Assembly (NCBI GenBank): GCA_024275555.1
Contig: JAJRYW010000383.1
Coordinates: 1 to 45,895 of the forward strand
Length of the DNA: 45,895 bases
Reading direction: 5' to 3'
Source: Calditrichota bacterium
GTDB lineage: Bacteria; Calditrichota; Calditrichia; RBG-13-44-9; J075
Of this stretch, positions 35,201 through 43,668 are shown piece by piece. Numbering within the stretch: position 1 is the first letter of the stretch; the number at the start of each line of letters is the position of its first letter. Made by a program: the position numbers and the translations under genes. Below the pieces are notes generated by a model, which ran no database searches, had not been told where the DNA came from, and was given only the letters and a program-made list of their open reading frames with translations.

Positions 35201-35389
35201 TGCCATTTCCTGAACTGAGGATGAAAATTTGCCGGGCCCGATGGCGCCTTCTTACACAGCATTTTTTACTTCAACCGGATACAAGCCCGAACAGATAAAA
35301 GGAAAAAGTAAGCCTCCGGAGGCATTTTTACAAATAAAAAAAAGCGAGGGAAGTCTTAACCTGCTTATCCGCCGAGGGAGCCGCGCTGT

Positions 35390-36592
35390 TTATAGTTGCG
35401 AAAGCAGGGTATCCAGGTAGTGGCTTAACTGCAATTCCTTGCTGCCAATCATCAACATGGTGGATTGGGGCTCCAGGTGGGCGGCGAGCAGTTCCGGGAG
35501 ATCCCCGGGGGTTTTACAGCGGACCAGCGTCTTTTTGTTTTTGTTCATACGCTTGATGCCGTCGACGATCCAGGCGGCTTTCTCGCCCACCGAGACAACC
35601 GTATCGATGGGCAGGGCGGCAATATAGTAGCCCATCTTCAAGTGGGCCTCTTTTACCTTGGGCCCGGGATTGCTCAAATCGCCGATCACCAATATCACCT
35701 TCTTCGAAAACGGTTTGAACTGGCAAAGCGACTCGCACGCTTTGGTCGCCGAATTGACGGTGGCGTCGTAGGTATGATCGAGAATATTGACGTCCTTTTT
35801 CCGCACCAAATTCCCGCGATGCTCCATTACCCGAAAGCGATTTTGCAGGGCGTCCTGAATTTCATCGAATTCCACCCCCAACACCCGCGCCACAGAAATG
35901 GCCGTAAGAGCGTTGTAAATAGAGGCCGAACTATAAATCGGCATATGAAAGGGGTAAAAGCCGTTCACCTGAAAACTGATCCCGTCCGGCCCTAAATATT
36001 CGATTTGGTTGGCGTAAAAATGGGCATTCTTGTTCAGACCGAATTTAATGATCTTATGGGTCGTGGCGTGGCGGCCCATGGCGCTGACCAGGTCGTCATC
36101 GATATTCAGCACCGCGCAACCGTCTTCGGGCAGGTTGCGGATCAGCTCTATTTTGGCGTCGGCAATGAGATATTTATCCCCGTTTGAGGCCAGGTGTGCT
36201 TCGCCGATATTGGTGATCACCCCGATATTGGGCTCGGCCACCTCCACCGCCCACTGGAACTGTTTGGGATCGACGATCCCCAACTCCAGAATAGCCAGTT
36301 GATGAGATTCGCGGAGGTTTAACAGGGTGGAAGTAACCCCGGACGTGCTGGAACAATCCGGAGGGGTTTCCAAAATATTGAAACGCTGTGCCAGAATAGC
36401 GGTCAGCATCCGCTTGGTGGTTGTTTTACCCTCGCTGCCGGCGATGCCGATGACCGGGATATCATACTGGCGGCGGTTGGAGCGGATTTTGCGCAGGTTA
36501 AGGCGTATATATTCTTCGGCGTCCCGCTCCGGCAAGAGCGATATTTCTTCCGAATACAGCTTTTCAGTATTTTGTTTTTTATCATCAGTCAT
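35390..36592 (-). CDS. MurF-like Mur ligase family protein without the N-terminal domain
   Basis: A 400-residue ATP-dependent ligase of the Mur family. The P-loop GIAGSEGKTTT begins at residue 49, the central ITNIGEAHLASNGD near 131, the lysine region ADAKIEL near 148, DHTYDATVNS near 262 in place of the usual DxYNANPxS, and the C-terminal GDLSNPG near 298. True MurF has about 100 residues before the P-loop for UDP-MurNAc-peptide binding; here only about 48 are present. It is not in a mur cluster. It therefore probably ligates an amino acid or peptide to another substrate. It is the last of seven genes starting with lapA. Confidence 0.75.
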   Translation of the reverse strand: MTDDKKQNTEKLYSEEISLLPERDAEEYIRLNLRKIRSNRRQYDIPVIGIAGSEGKTTTKRMLTAILAQRFNILETPPDCSSTSGVTSTLLNLRESHQLAILELGIVDPKQFQWAVEVAEPNIGVITNIGEAHLASNGDKYLIADAKIELIRNLPEDGCAVLNIDDDLVSAMGRHATTHKIIKFGLNKNAHFYANQIEYLGPDGISFQVNGFYPFHMPIYSSASIYNALTAISVARVLGVEFDEIQDALQNRFRVMEHRGNLVRKKDVNILDHTYDATVNSATKACESLCQFKPFSKKVILVIGDLSNPGPKVKEAHLKMGYYIAALPIDTVVSVGEKAAWIVDGIKRMNKNKKTLVRCKTPGDLPELLAAHLEPQSTMLMIGSKELQLSHYLDTLLSQL

Positions 36593-36604
36593 ACGGCTGC
36601 ACCG

Positions 36605-37420
36605 TTATCGGTCAAAGAAATGGACATCCGGCAAATAATCAATCCGGCCGTGATAAAAAAGATACTCGAAATAGAGCCTCATCCCCTCCCAATGGGCCGG
36701 CGCCGGTTCCAGGCCAAATCCGTTTTGCAATCGCTCCAGGTAGTAGACCCAGTTAAGCGTTCCTTTTTGCTGCTCTGCATGGGTGCGGGCAATTCGATTC
36801 AGATTATGGACGCCCAGGGAGCGGGCCAGCCGCAACTGCTCCAGGGGCAGAGCGCCGCTGTTTTCCCGGGGCGCGGCCAGCAGGTAGTGAAAGAAAGCCG
36901 AGTCGGTTTTTTCCCACCACAACTCACAGAGGTCCAGCAAATTGTCCAGTTTTGCGGCGGCAACCAGGGCCGGTTCTCCGCTCAACAGCACTCCCGGGTA
37001 CTTTTCCAACACCTTTTCCGGCTCAGAGAGTGTCTCCAAGATTTGCCATTCCAAATCCAACTCGTAATTTTCCCGGAAGAGAATCCCGGCCAGGGATTGA
37101 TACAGTTGGGAATCCGGCCAGACAGCTACCTGGTCGAAGCGGGTCAGGTTTTCCCGAAACAGCAAACCGGCCCATCCGCACGGCCCGGCCGATAAAACGG
37201 CCGTATCCGGGCAGAGACTCAATTGAACACTATTGCGGGCATATTGCAGGGGAGTAATAAATCCTGCATCCAGTTCTCCGTGCAGTAATCCCTGCAAGGT
37301 TTCCCGGGAAGGCTGCATGACCAGATCAAACGAGTGTTCCAGCAACCCTTCCCGGAGGGCAAACAAGAGCGGTTTTTGGATCAGATTGTATTCAGCGCCT
37401 AATTTAAACTGTTTTTTCAT
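36605..37420 (-). CDS. MqnA-like periplasmic-binding-fold protein
   Basis: A 271-residue cytoplasmic protein without a signal peptide. The segment LLHGELDAGFITPLQYARN near residue 47 and the later GVLLSGEPALVAA and LCELWWEKTDSAFFHYLLA resemble MqnA/MqnD-type proteins of the futalosine menaquinone route, which have a type-2 periplasmic-binding fold. No other mqn gene is nearby, so it may be a sensor or binding protein rather than the pathway enzyme. It sits between the sensor kinase and the MurF-like ligase with gaps of 12-17 bases. Confidence 0.55.
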   Translation of the reverse strand: MKKQFKLGAEYNLIQKPLLFALREGLLEHSFDLVMQPSRETLQGLLHGELDAGFITPLQYARNSVQLSLCPDTAVLSAGPCGWAGLLFRENLTRFDQVAVWPDSQLYQSLAGILFRENYELDLEWQILETLSEPEKVLEKYPGVLLSGEPALVAAAKLDNLLDLCELWWEKTDSAFFHYLLAAPRENSGALPLEQLRLARSLGVHNLNRIARTHAEQQKGTLNWVYYLERLQNGFGLEPAPAHWEGMRLYFEYLFYHGRIDYLPDVHFFDR

Positions 37421-37437
37421 CGTATTTCAGAATGGCC

Positions 37438-39486
37438 TCATCCCTCGTTTGCCGGCAGATAAAGGTAGCAGGCCGTGCCCCGGTCAACTTCGCTCTCAAA
37501 GTGGATGATGCCCTCATTCTCTTTCACAATTTGATAGACAATGGACAACCCCAGTCCGGTGCCGAATGTTTTAGTAGTAAAGAAGGGGTTAAAAATATGT
37601 TTCAAATTTTCTTCGGAAATTCCACAGCCATTATCCTGGATCAGGACTTCAACATAATCACGATTTTGCCCCAGCGCAAGCACCGGGGCCGGGACTTTCG
37701 CGCCGTCTTCCTGGCAGAAGATGGGCTGGATTTGTATTTTGATCTCCCCGCCCTCCCGAATCGACTCGATACTGTTCAAAAGCAGGTTTACCAGCACTTG
37801 CTGAATCTGGGCCGGGTCGACAAATACTTCCGGCAAATCCGGGTGCAAAGATTGGATTAACTGGATATTTTGTTCTTTAAACTTTTGGCGCACCAGGCTA
37901 ATTACTTCCCGCAGCACAATTTCGATGTGTCCCGGGCGGCGATTGGGTTTTGGGGGTTTGGCGTAAGAGAACAGGGTGCGCAGCAGGTCGTCCAGGCGGT
38001 TGACCAGGCGGATGATCCGCTGCACATATTCGCTGCGGGGATCATCGGGGCCCAATTCCTCTTCAAACGTCTGTGCCATAGCTTTGATGCCCGCCAGCGG
38101 ATTGCGGATTTCATGGGCGATTCCCGAGGCCATCACCCCTAAGGAAGCCAGGCGGTCTACCCGGCGCATTTCTTCCTGCACCTCTTTGGTGTAGGTGATA
38201 TCCTTCAGCGAGACGATTAAACCGCTCTCCTGGTTCATCTTGTCGGCATAGGGCTGCACAGTAAAACCGATAAGCGTTTTCTGGCCGTCAGGCGCTTCCA
38301 GGGTCAGCTCGGCCCGGTCCGCTTCCCGGATCCCCTCCTGAGAAGCGGCCAGGATCATTTTCACATTGTCCTCAGACATCAACTGAGACAACGGCTGATA
38401 AAGCGCCTCGGCAGGATCAACGTTGAGCAGCTTGGCGCAGTTTTCATTTATATAGCGGATCTTATGATCATCGCTGACCACCATAATCCCAAAATTCAGT
38501 TGATTGATCACCTGGTCCAGAAACTCAAAATAGAACTGCCAGATCGGGTTATCCTTGCTTTTTTTAACCGCCCGGCGGAGATGGGCCAGGTAAAAAGAAT
38601 GCACAATAAAATGGGAGAAATTCTGTACCAGCAGAAAATGAAAATCGGTAAACTGTTCCTGGTCGGACTTGAGCACACACAGCACGTAGCGGCAGCGCTC
38701 CTGCAGCAGCACCGGGTAAATAATTACGGCGCGAACATTGACATTCAGCAGCGCTTTGACGTGGGTGACCAGGGGGTTGTCCGGGGAAATCCGGTTCAGC
38801 ACGGTGGGTTCTTTTAAGCGCACCGCTTTCTGGAGCGGGGGAATCCCATTGGTAGCCATCGTCCCACCGGATTCGGCAAAGTGGGTGGGCTGGGAGCCCA
38901 TCAGGCGCAGGGTGTCGCTGTCCTCAACCTCAAAGAGCAAGGTGTAATGGGATTTGCAAAGTCTCTGCAGCGCCTCCAGCAGGGTTTCCAGAAAAGCCGG
39001 CCGGGGCAGATCAAACAAGATCCGGTGCAGTTTCTGATTGATATCGTCCAGTTGCCGTAAGGCGCTAACCGGGGAAATGGGGTGCAGTAAGCCCGGCTCC
39101 TCCCGGGGCGGCGGCTCTTTTTGGCGAAGCAAATTTTTTACCCGCACCTGGGCGTCCAGCCGGTCAAACGGGACGGTCAGGTAATCATCCACACCCAGGT
39201 CGACTAAGCGGTAGCGCAGCCGGGGCGGGGTTTCCTTGACCAGGGCCAACACGGGAATGCTGCGATCCACTTCCCGGTGTTGCAGGAAGGAGAACCGGCC
39301 AAATTCCTTCTCGCGGTAGGGAATGGTATCCAGCACAATGAGAGCGGCGGCGTTAAGCAAGGTGGGATGGGCGCGGGCCTCATCAATAAACAGGAATTGA
39401 AAAGAATAGCCGCTTGACGACAACGCGCTTTGAAAATAGTTGAAGTTTACTTCTTCCCGGCCCAACAATAGGATGTGTGCTGTCAA
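37438..39486 (-). CDS. Sensor histidine kinase with pseudo-receiver, GAF-like and PAS domains
   Basis: A 682-residue soluble kinase. Residues 1-125 resemble a response-regulator receiver: Asp53 is kept in LIVLDTIP and DDYLTVPF matches the end, but the acidic pocket is replaced by GR (9-10) and the conserved lysine by Val105. A GAF-like region (about 160-300), a PAS domain (about 325-430), the phosphoacceptor His458 in GIAHEIRNP, and the ATPase domain with NLLLNSIES, DNGCGI and GTGLGLS follow. The start is a TTG at 39486, eight bases after GAGGAG, and no ATG precedes the receiver. The gene directly follows the Crp/Fnr regulator by 20 bases. Confidence 0.9.
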   Translation of the reverse strand: MTAHILLLGREEVNFNYFQSALSSSGYSFQFLFIDEARAHPTLLNAAALIVLDTIPYREKEFGRFSFLQHREVDRSIPVLALVKETPPRLRYRLVDLGVDDYLTVPFDRLDAQVRVKNLLRQKEPPPREEPGLLHPISPVSALRQLDDINQKLHRILFDLPRPAFLETLLEALQRLCKSHYTLLFEVEDSDTLRLMGSQPTHFAESGGTMATNGIPPLQKAVRLKEPTVLNRISPDNPLVTHVKALLNVNVRAVIIYPVLLQERCRYVLCVLKSDQEQFTDFHFLLVQNFSHFIVHSFYLAHLRRAVKKSKDNPIWQFYFEFLDQVINQLNFGIMVVSDDHKIRYINENCAKLLNVDPAEALYQPLSQLMSEDNVKMILAASQEGIREADRAELTLEAPDGQKTLIGFTVQPYADKMNQESGLIVSLKDITYTKEVQEEMRRVDRLASLGVMASGIAHEIRNPLAGIKAMAQTFEEELGPDDPRSEYVQRIIRLVNRLDDLLRTLFSYAKPPKPNRRPGHIEIVLREVISLVRQKFKEQNIQLIQSLHPDLPEVFVDPAQIQQVLVNLLLNSIESIREGGEIKIQIQPIFCQEDGAKVPAPVLALGQNRDYVEVLIQDNGCGISEENLKHIFNPFFTTKTFGTGLGLSIVYQIVKENEGIIHFESEVDRGTACYLYLPANEG

Positions 39487-39506
39487 ACGGTCGACTCCTC
39501 TGCTAA

Positions 39507-40187
39507 CTATCTTGAGAATATCGACTTAAACTTTTCATAATCCAGAATGATAATTTTTCCTTTTTCTTTTTTCAGGTATCCCTGCACCATCAGCGATTTA
39601 ATTACCCGGGAAATAGTTTCCCGGCTGGTGCCGGCCATGTTGGCCAGGTCCTGTTGGAGCGGCAACTCGGAGATTTCCACCTGCCCCCGGCGGAACAGCC
39701 CGGAATCTTCGGCAATGCGCAGCAGGGTGCTGGCGACCCGCCCGGTGGCGTCCTGCAACGAGAGGGATTTGATGTGTTCGTCGCTTTTGCGAATCCGCTG
39801 GGCAAGTTCTTTGAGCAGATTGATGGCGATCTGGGGGTAATCCCGCAGCATCTGCAGAAAATTTTCCCGGCGGATCACCATCAGTTCGGCTTCCTCGATG
39901 GCGGTGACATTGGCCGAGCGGGTTTGCCCGTCCAACAGCGACATCTCGCCGAAGAAATCGCCTTCGCTGAGGATGGAGAGAATCACCTCCCGGCCGTCAT
40001 CGGAGATGCGGGAAATCTTTACCCGGCCGCTGAGAATGACAAACATGGTGGAACCGATTTCTTCCTCGATCAGGATCAAATTATCTTTATGGTACCGCTG
40101 CTTGCTGGCTACTTGTGAGATTTTTTCCAAATCCTTTTCGCTCAACTCAGAGAAAAGCGGAATTCCCTTTAATACCTGTACATTCAT
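39507..40187 (-). CDS. Crp/Fnr family transcriptional regulator
   Basis: A 226-residue regulator with an N-terminal cyclic-nucleotide-binding-like domain (about 5-120: FVILSGRVKI, EGDFFGEMSLLDGQTRSANVTA) and a C-terminal winged helix (about 145-220) with the recognition region NMAGTSRETISRVIKSL. FFGEMSLLDGQxRSA resembles a cAMP pocket. It lacks the N-terminal cysteine cluster of Fnr, so it is not an Fe-S oxygen sensor. I chose the ATG at 40187 after GGGGTG; an ATG at 40199 directly follows the stop of the upstream gene. It stands inside the lapA-lapB string and may regulate it. Confidence 0.9.
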   Translation of the reverse strand: MNVQVLKGIPLFSELSEKDLEKISQVASKQRYHKDNLILIEEEIGSTMFVILSGRVKISRISDDGREVILSILSEGDFFGEMSLLDGQTRSANVTAIEEAELMVIRRENFLQMLRDYPQIAINLLKELAQRIRKSDEHIKSLSLQDATGRVASTLLRIAEDSGLFRRGQVEISELPLQQDLANMAGTSRETISRVIKSLMVQGYLKKEKGKIIILDYEKFKSIFSR

Positions 40188-40199
40188 AAAACACCCCAT

Positions 40200-40865
40200 T
40201 TAGTATTGAATAATGTAGCCTTCTATATGAAGTTGGTTTTTTAGTTCTTTTTTGGCCTGCTCGGCTTCGTTCCGGCTGGCATAGCCGCCGACGACGACCA
40301 CATAGAACCGTTCACTGCCGCGCGATTTTTCCAGCACCACCGCGTTGGGATATTTCTCCTGATAACGTTTCTTTTCTTTTTCCGCGCCGCTCTTTAACCG
40401 GAAGGCGCCTAACTGCACCCCAAAGTATGCGGCTGATCGGTTATTCGGCGGCGGGGGCGGCGCAGAACTGCTACGCCGGTCCGATTTCAAGGCGGCCAGG
40501 CTCCGGAAAAACGGCTCATCCTCGACAATGCGCCGGGCGGTCTCATAGTAGCCCTGGGCTGCGTAGTATTGGGAGATTCGTTCGCGAATAATCCGCCGGA
40601 GCTGTTCATTGGAACTCTGCCGGTAGGCGGCAAACATGCGCGGCACGGCCAGGTCGGCCTCCGGCTCCAGGGCGGCCAGGAGAAAGGCTTGCCAATCCGG
40701 GGAAACAATCAACCCCTCTTTAACCAGCTCTTCTAACTCCACCCAATTTTGCTCCCGGTAGAGCTTTGCTAAGTCCTCTTCCTGCCCGATCAGGGAGGCG
40801 CCGATTCCAAAGATCAGGACGAAACACAGCGGTGTTATAAATCGAATGAACATAAGCTTTGGCAT
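40200..40865 (-). CDS. SPOR-domain protein with TPR-like middle
   Basis: A 221-residue exported protein: signal peptide or anchor (about 1-25), a helical region that looks like a few solenoid repeats (about 30-125), a Pro-rich linker, and a C-terminal SPOR domain (about 145-221: YFGVQLGAFRLKSGAEKEKKRY, then YVVVVGGYASRNEAEQAK). SPOR domains bind peptidoglycan with denuded glycan strands, often at the division site. The gene overlaps the end of lapB; several in-frame ATGs exist, and 40865 is a compromise because no clear ribosome binding site is visible. Confidence 0.82.
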   Translation of the reverse strand: MPKLMFIRFITPLCFVLIFGIGASLIGQEEDLAKLYREQNWVELEELVKEGLIVSPDWQAFLLAALEPEADLAVPRMFAAYRQSSNEQLRRIIRERISQYYAAQGYYETARRIVEDEPFFRSLAALKSDRRSSSAPPPPPNNRSAAYFGVQLGAFRLKSGAEKEKKRYQEKYPNAVVLEKSRGSERFYVVVVGGYASRNEAEQAKKELKNQLHIEGYIIQY

Positions 40866-41992
40866 CCCGGGCATAGCCATAGAGGCGTTTTGCTGCGATA
40901 TTGACAAACCCTACATTGATAGGTGCGCTCTGCGCCCCGGTTATTGTGATTCAAATTCGCCATCAGTTGATGGGCGGCCTGTTTGTATTGTCCTTTGCTA
41001 AACAGTACCGCAGCCTTTTTAATTACCACTGCCGGGGCGGGTCGCTCCTGGTCCTCCTCAATATGATTCAACACTTCCAGGGCCCGATCATGTTCGCCTT
41101 TTTTGTGGTAAATTTCTGCTAAGGCCAGCCCGGCGGCCAGGCGGTTTTGTTTATTGCTCAACATTTCCTGGTAGAGATTCTCCGCTTCGGCAAACTGCCC
41201 CAGTTCGAACCAGGCTTTTTCCAGTTCCGGAAATATGATATGGGCCTTCTCCGGCAGGTTCTGACAGAATTTTTTCCACGCCTCGACTGCATCATTCAAA
41301 CGAGATTCTTTTAAATACGATTGCCCCAGGTAGTAATAGGCGGCTTCACAGCGGGGGTCTTTTTTCAGCGCGTCTTTAAATTTAATTCTGGCCTCTTTCC
41401 CTTTGCCTGCCTCTTGCAATTCCAGGCCCTGGAAAACCAGGTAGAGCGCCCGCCGCTTTTGGAACGGCTCTGATAAGGAACGCTGGTATTTGCCGGCAAT
41501 TTCTTCTGCCGCGGCCCACTCGCGACGCGCTTCCAAAATTTCCAGCATGGTTTCCACCACCCAGGATTCCACCTTGGGCTGGAGTTCCAATATCTTTTTG
41601 GCAACTTCCAGGCCCTTGGATTTGTGCTCGGATTGCTTATAGTCGCGCAGCAGGCTTTTCAGGATTTTCAGCCGGTCGGTTTTGCTCAGACCTTCCCGCA
41701 GGGTTAGATCGCGGTGAATACGGATGGCATTGCTGATCATCCCCTTTTTGCGGAGTAGATCGCCCAGTCGTAAATAAGGCGCAATTTTTTCACTGTCGTA
41801 GCGGATGGCATCTTTAAATTTTTGAATAGCCAATCCTTCATTCCCCTCGACCAGGTATTCCAGGGCCTCCAGGTAAATATCGCTGCCGGTTTGCTGCTGC
41901 TTTTTTTTCTGAAGCGAAAACCAGATCACCCCGCCCACCGCCAGGGCAACGAGTAAAGCCAGTATAATCTCAAAAAGAGGGCTCTCAACCAT
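40835..41992 (-). CDS. lapB: LapB (YciM)-like TPR protein with rubredoxin-like zinc knuckle
   Basis: A 385-residue inner-membrane-anchored protein. One N-terminal membrane helix (about 7-27) is followed by TPR repeats (about 40-340) and a C-terminal zinc knuckle with cysteines 360, 363, 374 and 377 (CRVC and CPGC). This architecture is that of LapB, which in E. coli controls lipopolysaccharide synthesis by guiding FtsH to LpxC. The lapA gene lies 15 bases upstream, the classical lapA-lapB order. The stop overlaps the SPOR-protein start. Confidence 0.9.
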   Translation of the reverse strand: MVESPLFEIILALLVALAVGGVIWFSLQKKKQQQTGSDIYLEALEYLVEGNEGLAIQKFKDAIRYDSEKIAPYLRLGDLLRKKGMISNAIRIHRDLTLREGLSKTDRLKILKSLLRDYKQSEHKSKGLEVAKKILELQPKVESWVVETMLEILEARREWAAAEEIAGKYQRSLSEPFQKRRALYLVFQGLELQEAGKGKEARIKFKDALKKDPRCEAAYYYLGQSYLKESRLNDAVEAWKKFCQNLPEKAHIIFPELEKAWFELGQFAEAENLYQEMLSNKQNRLAAGLALAEIYHKKGEHDRALEVLNHIEEDQERPAPAVVIKKAAVLFSKGQYKQAAHQLMANLNHNNRGAERTYQCRVCQYRSKTPLWLCPGCQSLCSFDL

Positions 41993-42007
41993 GCTGTGAT
42001 CAGTCCG

Positions 42008-42364
42008 TTATGTGTTTGTGTGAGGCTCCGGTTGCGCCGCCGGTGCATCAAGTTGGGGCATCTCCTCATCCGGGATGTCATCGATAGATACGTTACGCAA
42101 GTTTTCCAATTCCCGTAACAACTGCTGGTTTTTATTTCGCAAGTCCTTGATCTCGGCCCGGGCCTGTATTACCGAAAGCGCCATAAAAACAGCCCCGATC
42201 ACCGCTCCCACAGTCAGGGTAACCAGAATCACCACTAAAAGGTTTACATTCAAAAAACTGGTGCGAAAGATTTGAATGTCCACGTATTGCCCGCTATTTT
42301 GGGTAAGTATCCACAGGGCCAAAATAAAAATGGCAATTTTTAGCAGGTTCAAAAATATTTTCAT
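42008..42364 (-). CDS. lapA: LapA-domain (DUF1049) membrane protein
   Basis: A 118-residue protein with two hydrophobic helices (about 5-20 and 38-65) and a short C-terminal coiled coil (RAEIKDLRNKNQQLLRE) ending in an acidic tail. Size and layout match LapA, the small partner of LapB in lipopolysaccharide assembly control. I chose the ATG at 42364 after GGAG; the frame extends 23 codons upstream into non-coding sequence. It is the first of seven closely spaced genes. Confidence 0.85.
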   Translation of the reverse strand: MKIFLNLLKIAIFILALWILTQNSGQYVDIQIFRTSFLNVNLLVVILVTLTVGAVIGAVFMALSVIQARAEIKDLRNKNQQLLRELENLRNVSIDDIPDEEMPQLDAPAAQPEPHTNT

Positions 42365-42404
42365 AAAGACTCCGAAATACAGGTTAATAAATTTAATAAA
42401 AATA

Positions 42405-42440
42405 AGGCAAAAACGCCTGAAAATCAAAGGCATTTTTTTG
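42405..42440. terminator. Weak hairpin upstream of lapA
   Basis: GCCT (42415-42418) pairs with AGGC (near 42428-42431), flanked by A and T tracts on both sides. The stem is only four to five bases long. It lies 40-75 bases upstream of lapA on the minus strand. Confidence 0.3.
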
Positions 42441-42623
42441 GCGGAATCGAGCCCCGGACAGATTCATCTCCCCGCCCAGTTTCTTCCGCCTTAATTCTTA
42501 ACACAATCCGAATATTTTAGAAATGCGCCCCAATATACAACCATACGGCGGACAGGAAAATTAAGAATTCATTTTTATCCGAAGAGAAGCGGCTTATTTT
42601 TACTTCTCACAGAGGAGGATTCC

Positions 42624-43178
42624 ATGGACCGCCAGGCCTTAAGCAACAGTTCCGAAAAATTTTCCAAAAGCCTCCGTTCGCAATGGCAGATGGTCTTCCT
42701 GATCGGCTTGCTGCCGTATTTACTCTCTTTGCTGCATTTTTTTATGAGCCGTCCCGCTCTGAAGACTTCCATGCTCCCCTACCTCGACAACCTGGATATC
42801 ATCAGTTTTATAATTGCCATGGGGGTTGCCGTAGTAATCTTGAATTTAAAACGGATTTATTTCTCCCGCCGGTTTATCCGTCGCACCTGCGAGGCCCATG
42901 TTCTGCGGGAGAGCGCTCATAATGCAGAGACGGCCATCGAGGAGATTTTCTCAATCCTGCGCAAGAAAATGTTGCTGGTGTGGATGTTAGGCGCTGTCCT
43001 GATCCTGGAAGGAGTGTTTTTCTACTGGCTGACCTATGCCAGCGGAAATATGAATGTCTACTTTATGATCGGGGCGTTTTCGCTGCTGATCAATTACCCC
43101 AGGAAGGAATTGTTCGAGGATATTCCCTGGTACGTGGTCGAGTCGCTTAAAGCCGCTCAGTCTCAGAAAACCGGGTAA
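42624..43178 (+). CDS. Small integral membrane protein, function unknown
   Basis: A 184-residue protein with four hydrophobic segments at about 22-41, 58-74, 113-135 and 140-155, and a charged cytoplasmic-looking loop between the second and third (YFSRRFIRRTCEAHVLRES onward). I do not recognise the family. AGAGGAGG precedes the ATG. The 3' end overlaps the convergent sufU-like gene by 32 bases. The C-terminal RKELFEDIPWYVVESLK is amphipathic. Confidence 0.75.
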   Translation: MDRQALSNSSEKFSKSLRSQWQMVFLIGLLPYLLSLLHFFMSRPALKTSMLPYLDNLDIISFIIAMGVAVVILNLKRIYFSRRFIRRTCEAHVLRESAHNAETAIEEIFSILRKKMLLVWMLGAVLILEGVFFYWLTYASGNMNVYFMIGAFSLLINYPRKELFEDIPWYVVESLKAAQSQKTG

Positions 43179-43599
43179 TCAAGGCATCCAGGGCGCGCCA
43201 GCCCAACAAGACACATTTTACCCGCACAGGGTAATTCAAAACCTCCCGAAACACTGCGAAGCTTCCCGGTAGCGTCCGGGCCGCCCCTGATGACACGCCG
43301 TTGCCAAATACCGACATAATCGTGTCAATCAATTTGCGGATGTCCTCAACCGATTTGCCCGCGGCCATGTCAGTCATCATGGAAGCCGAGGCCAGGCAGA
43401 GCGCGCACCCGCGCCCCTCAAAACGGATATCCTGTAGCTGCGCATTCTCCCCGATTCGGGCGGTCAGCCGTATCTCATCTCCGCAAATGGGGTTTGCCTC
43501 TTCCGCCTGATGGGTGTATTCCTCCAGCCGTCCGTAATTGCGCGGATGCCTGGAGTGCTCCAGAATCAAGTCCTGATACAACTTTTGCGGGTTTTTCAT
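43147..43599 (-). CDS. SufU/IscU-like iron-sulfur scaffold protein, copy 1
   Basis: A 150-residue scaffold-type protein. The three cluster or zinc ligands are present: Cys39 in PICGDE, Cys65 in GRGCALCLAS and Cys129 in VKCVLLGW. The SASMM stretch and length fit the SufU branch, which relays sulfur from SufS. An extra cysteine (68) follows Cys65. A second copy lies at 44858-45313 next to sufS, so this copy may have a specialised role. It stands behind the bacilliredoxin gene, past a terminator. Confidence 0.88.
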   Translation of the reverse strand: MKNPQKLYQDLILEHSRHPRNYGRLEEYTHQAEEANPICGDEIRLTARIGENAQLQDIRFEGRGCALCLASASMMTDMAAGKSVEDIRKLIDTIMSVFGNGVSSGAARTLPGSFAVFREVLNYPVRVKCVLLGWRALDALITRFSETERL

Positions 43600-43623
43600 A
43601 AGCGGCGAATAATCCCTCTAAAG

Positions 43624-43653
43624 AAAAACCCCGCCGGATGACGACGGGGTTTT
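43624..43653 (-). terminator. Terminator of the bacilliredoxin gene
   Basis: ACCCCG pairs with CGGGGT across 43627-43649, with flanking A and T tracts; on the minus strand the stem is followed by TTTTTCTTT. Confidence 0.82.
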
Positions 43654-43668
43654 AAATTGGCAGCCTTA

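Noticed and set aside
35312..35323. Palindrome GCCTCCGGAGGC followed by a T-run, as a terminator
   Set aside because: On the strand where the T-run follows there is no gene to terminate, and a perfect palindrome leaves no loop for a normal hairpin.
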